A stretch of DNA of 13,116 bases. It comes from Myxococcales bacterium (lineage in GTDB: Bacteria; Myxococcota; Polyangia; Polyangiales; Polyangiaceae). This document shows, piece by piece, positions 12,732-13,116 of this stretch (positions are counted from its first letter, which is position 1; each line of letters begins with the position of its first letter). A model generated the notes under the pieces. The model was not told the DNA's origin. It searched no databases and saw only the letters and a program-made list of their open reading frames with translations. The DNA is taken from contig JAGQIY010000060.1 of NCBI GenBank assembly GCA_020430865.1, positions 1 through 13,116 on the forward strand. Reading direction: 5' to 3'. The translations under genes were made by a program, and so were the position numbers.

Positions 12732-13116
12732 CTAGAAACTTGCAGAGCTGCCCTTCTTGGGCTCCTCTTTGGCGGGGGCCTTGGCACCAGCACCGGCCTT
12801 GGCATCAGTGCCTGCGGCGGGTGCGGCTGGTGCCGCGGGGGGCGGCGGGGGTGGAGCTTTTGCTTCAGCCTCCGCAATCGCTTTCTGGCTCTTGGCGCGA
12901 ACGATCAGCTCATCGGTGTCGTCCGGATCGCCCGGCTGAGCACGCGGATGGAGTTCCTTGTATTTCTCAAACGCGGTGATGGCCTTTTCCGCAGCCGCCT
13001 TCTTGTCAACTCCGGACATCTGGCCGCCGAAGAGGTAGAGCAGACCGAGGTTGTAGTAGGTCTTCGCCAGCGTCGGCTCGCGGGACTTCACCAGCTCGAG
13101 CTCCTTGAGCGCGGCA
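12732..13116 (-). CDS. TPR-repeat protein with Pro/Ala-rich C-terminal tail (partial, N-terminus beyond right edge)
   Basis: The last 127 residues of a longer protein; the frame is open to the window edge. The visible N-terminal part (ELELVKSREPTLAKTYYNLG and LLYLFGG, then AITAFEKYKELHP) fits one and a half tetratricopeptide repeats, which usually hold protein complexes together. After a charged helix (DTDELIVRAKSQKAIAEAEA) the tail is low-complexity Pro/Ala/Lys (APPPPPPAAPAAPAAG) to the end GSSASF, typical of extended periplasmic linkers. The first gene of this cluster in the window, it precedes the small exported protein by 9 nt. In M. xanthus the TPR protein AglT/GltE is encoded beside pglI and agmX, so a scaffold role with the AgmX-family protein is a reasonable inference. 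Start and signal peptide are not visible. Confidence 0.88.
   Translation of the reverse strand, partial: AALKELELVKSREPTLAKTYYNLGLLYLFGGQMSGVDKKAAAEKAITAFEKYKELHPRAQPGDPDDTDELIVRAKSQKAIAEAEAKAPPPPPPAAPAAPAAGTDAKAGAGAKAPAKEEPKKGSSASF

Noticed and set aside
1..13116. CRISPR arrays, tRNA or rRNA genes, transposases, integrases, toxin-antitoxin or defence genes
   Set aside because: No regularly spaced repeats, no cloverleaf-like sequence and no matching protein motifs were recognised anywhere in the window.

Overview
The window is high-GC bacterial DNA, tightly packed, with coding regions that favour G or C at third codon positions. The gene content points to a myxobacterium (Myxococcota, probably Polyangia). 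The markers are a protein with an AgmX/PglI-type C-terminal domain on a TonB-like scaffold, a short outer-membrane polysaccharide export (OPX) lipoprotein next to a beta-barrel gene, a leucine-rich-repeat lipoprotein and an OmpA-N-like barrel. This is inferred from gene families only; the window holds no rRNA or other phylogenetic marker.

Layout. (1) Left edge, minus strand: the N-terminal third of a MoxR AAA+ ATPase, cut by the window edge. Divergent from it, on the plus strand, are a small single-pass membrane protein (488-730), an LPG-synthase-TM/UPF0104 integral membrane protein (759-1748) and a leucine-rich-repeat lipoprotein (1871-2797). (2) A four-gene minus-strand operon runs 6110 to 2801: Maf nucleotide pyrophosphatase, a GT39-like membrane glycosyltransferase (ATGA overlap with maf), an 87-residue conserved-looking acidic protein (20-nt overlap), and RluD-type pseudouridine synthase. 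It converges on the LRR gene with only 3 nt between stop codons. (3) A plus-strand outer-membrane barrel protein (6243-7265) is divergent from maf. (4) A three-gene minus-strand unit runs 9934 to 7297: a secreted coiled-coil protein with two cysteines, a large outer-membrane beta-barrel, and a short lipidated OPX protein with no C-terminal membrane helix. A near-perfect sigma70-type promoter precedes it (TTGACA, 17 nt, TATACT on the minus strand). (5) A structured 362-nt intergenic stretch (9935-10296) contains that promoter, a 13-bp hairpin and a 99-nt nested palindrome. (6) A minus-strand cluster enters from the right edge: a TPR protein with a proline/alanine-rich tail (partial), a small exported protein, a three-TM membrane protein with weak ExbB/MotA-like topology, and the AgmX/PglI-domain protein.

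How the parts may work together. The barrel plus short OPX pair fits the composite OPX/beta-barrel translocon described for Myxococcus xanthus (WzpX/WzaX, WzpB/WzaB, WzpS/WzaS). The OPX forms the periplasmic part and a separate barrel forms the outer-membrane pore. Here the pair carries a third, periplasmic coiled-coil gene and has no glycosyltransferase, Wzx, Wzy or co-polymerase gene beside it in the window. The AgmX cluster resembles the TPR + PglI/AgmX gene sets of the gliding-motility (Glt/Agl) and TonB-like trans-envelope machines, but its function cannot be named from sequence alone. The most unusual non-coding signal is the nested palindrome starting 4 nt after the AgmX-family stop codon. 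No tRNA, rRNA, CRISPR array, transposase or integrase was recognised.
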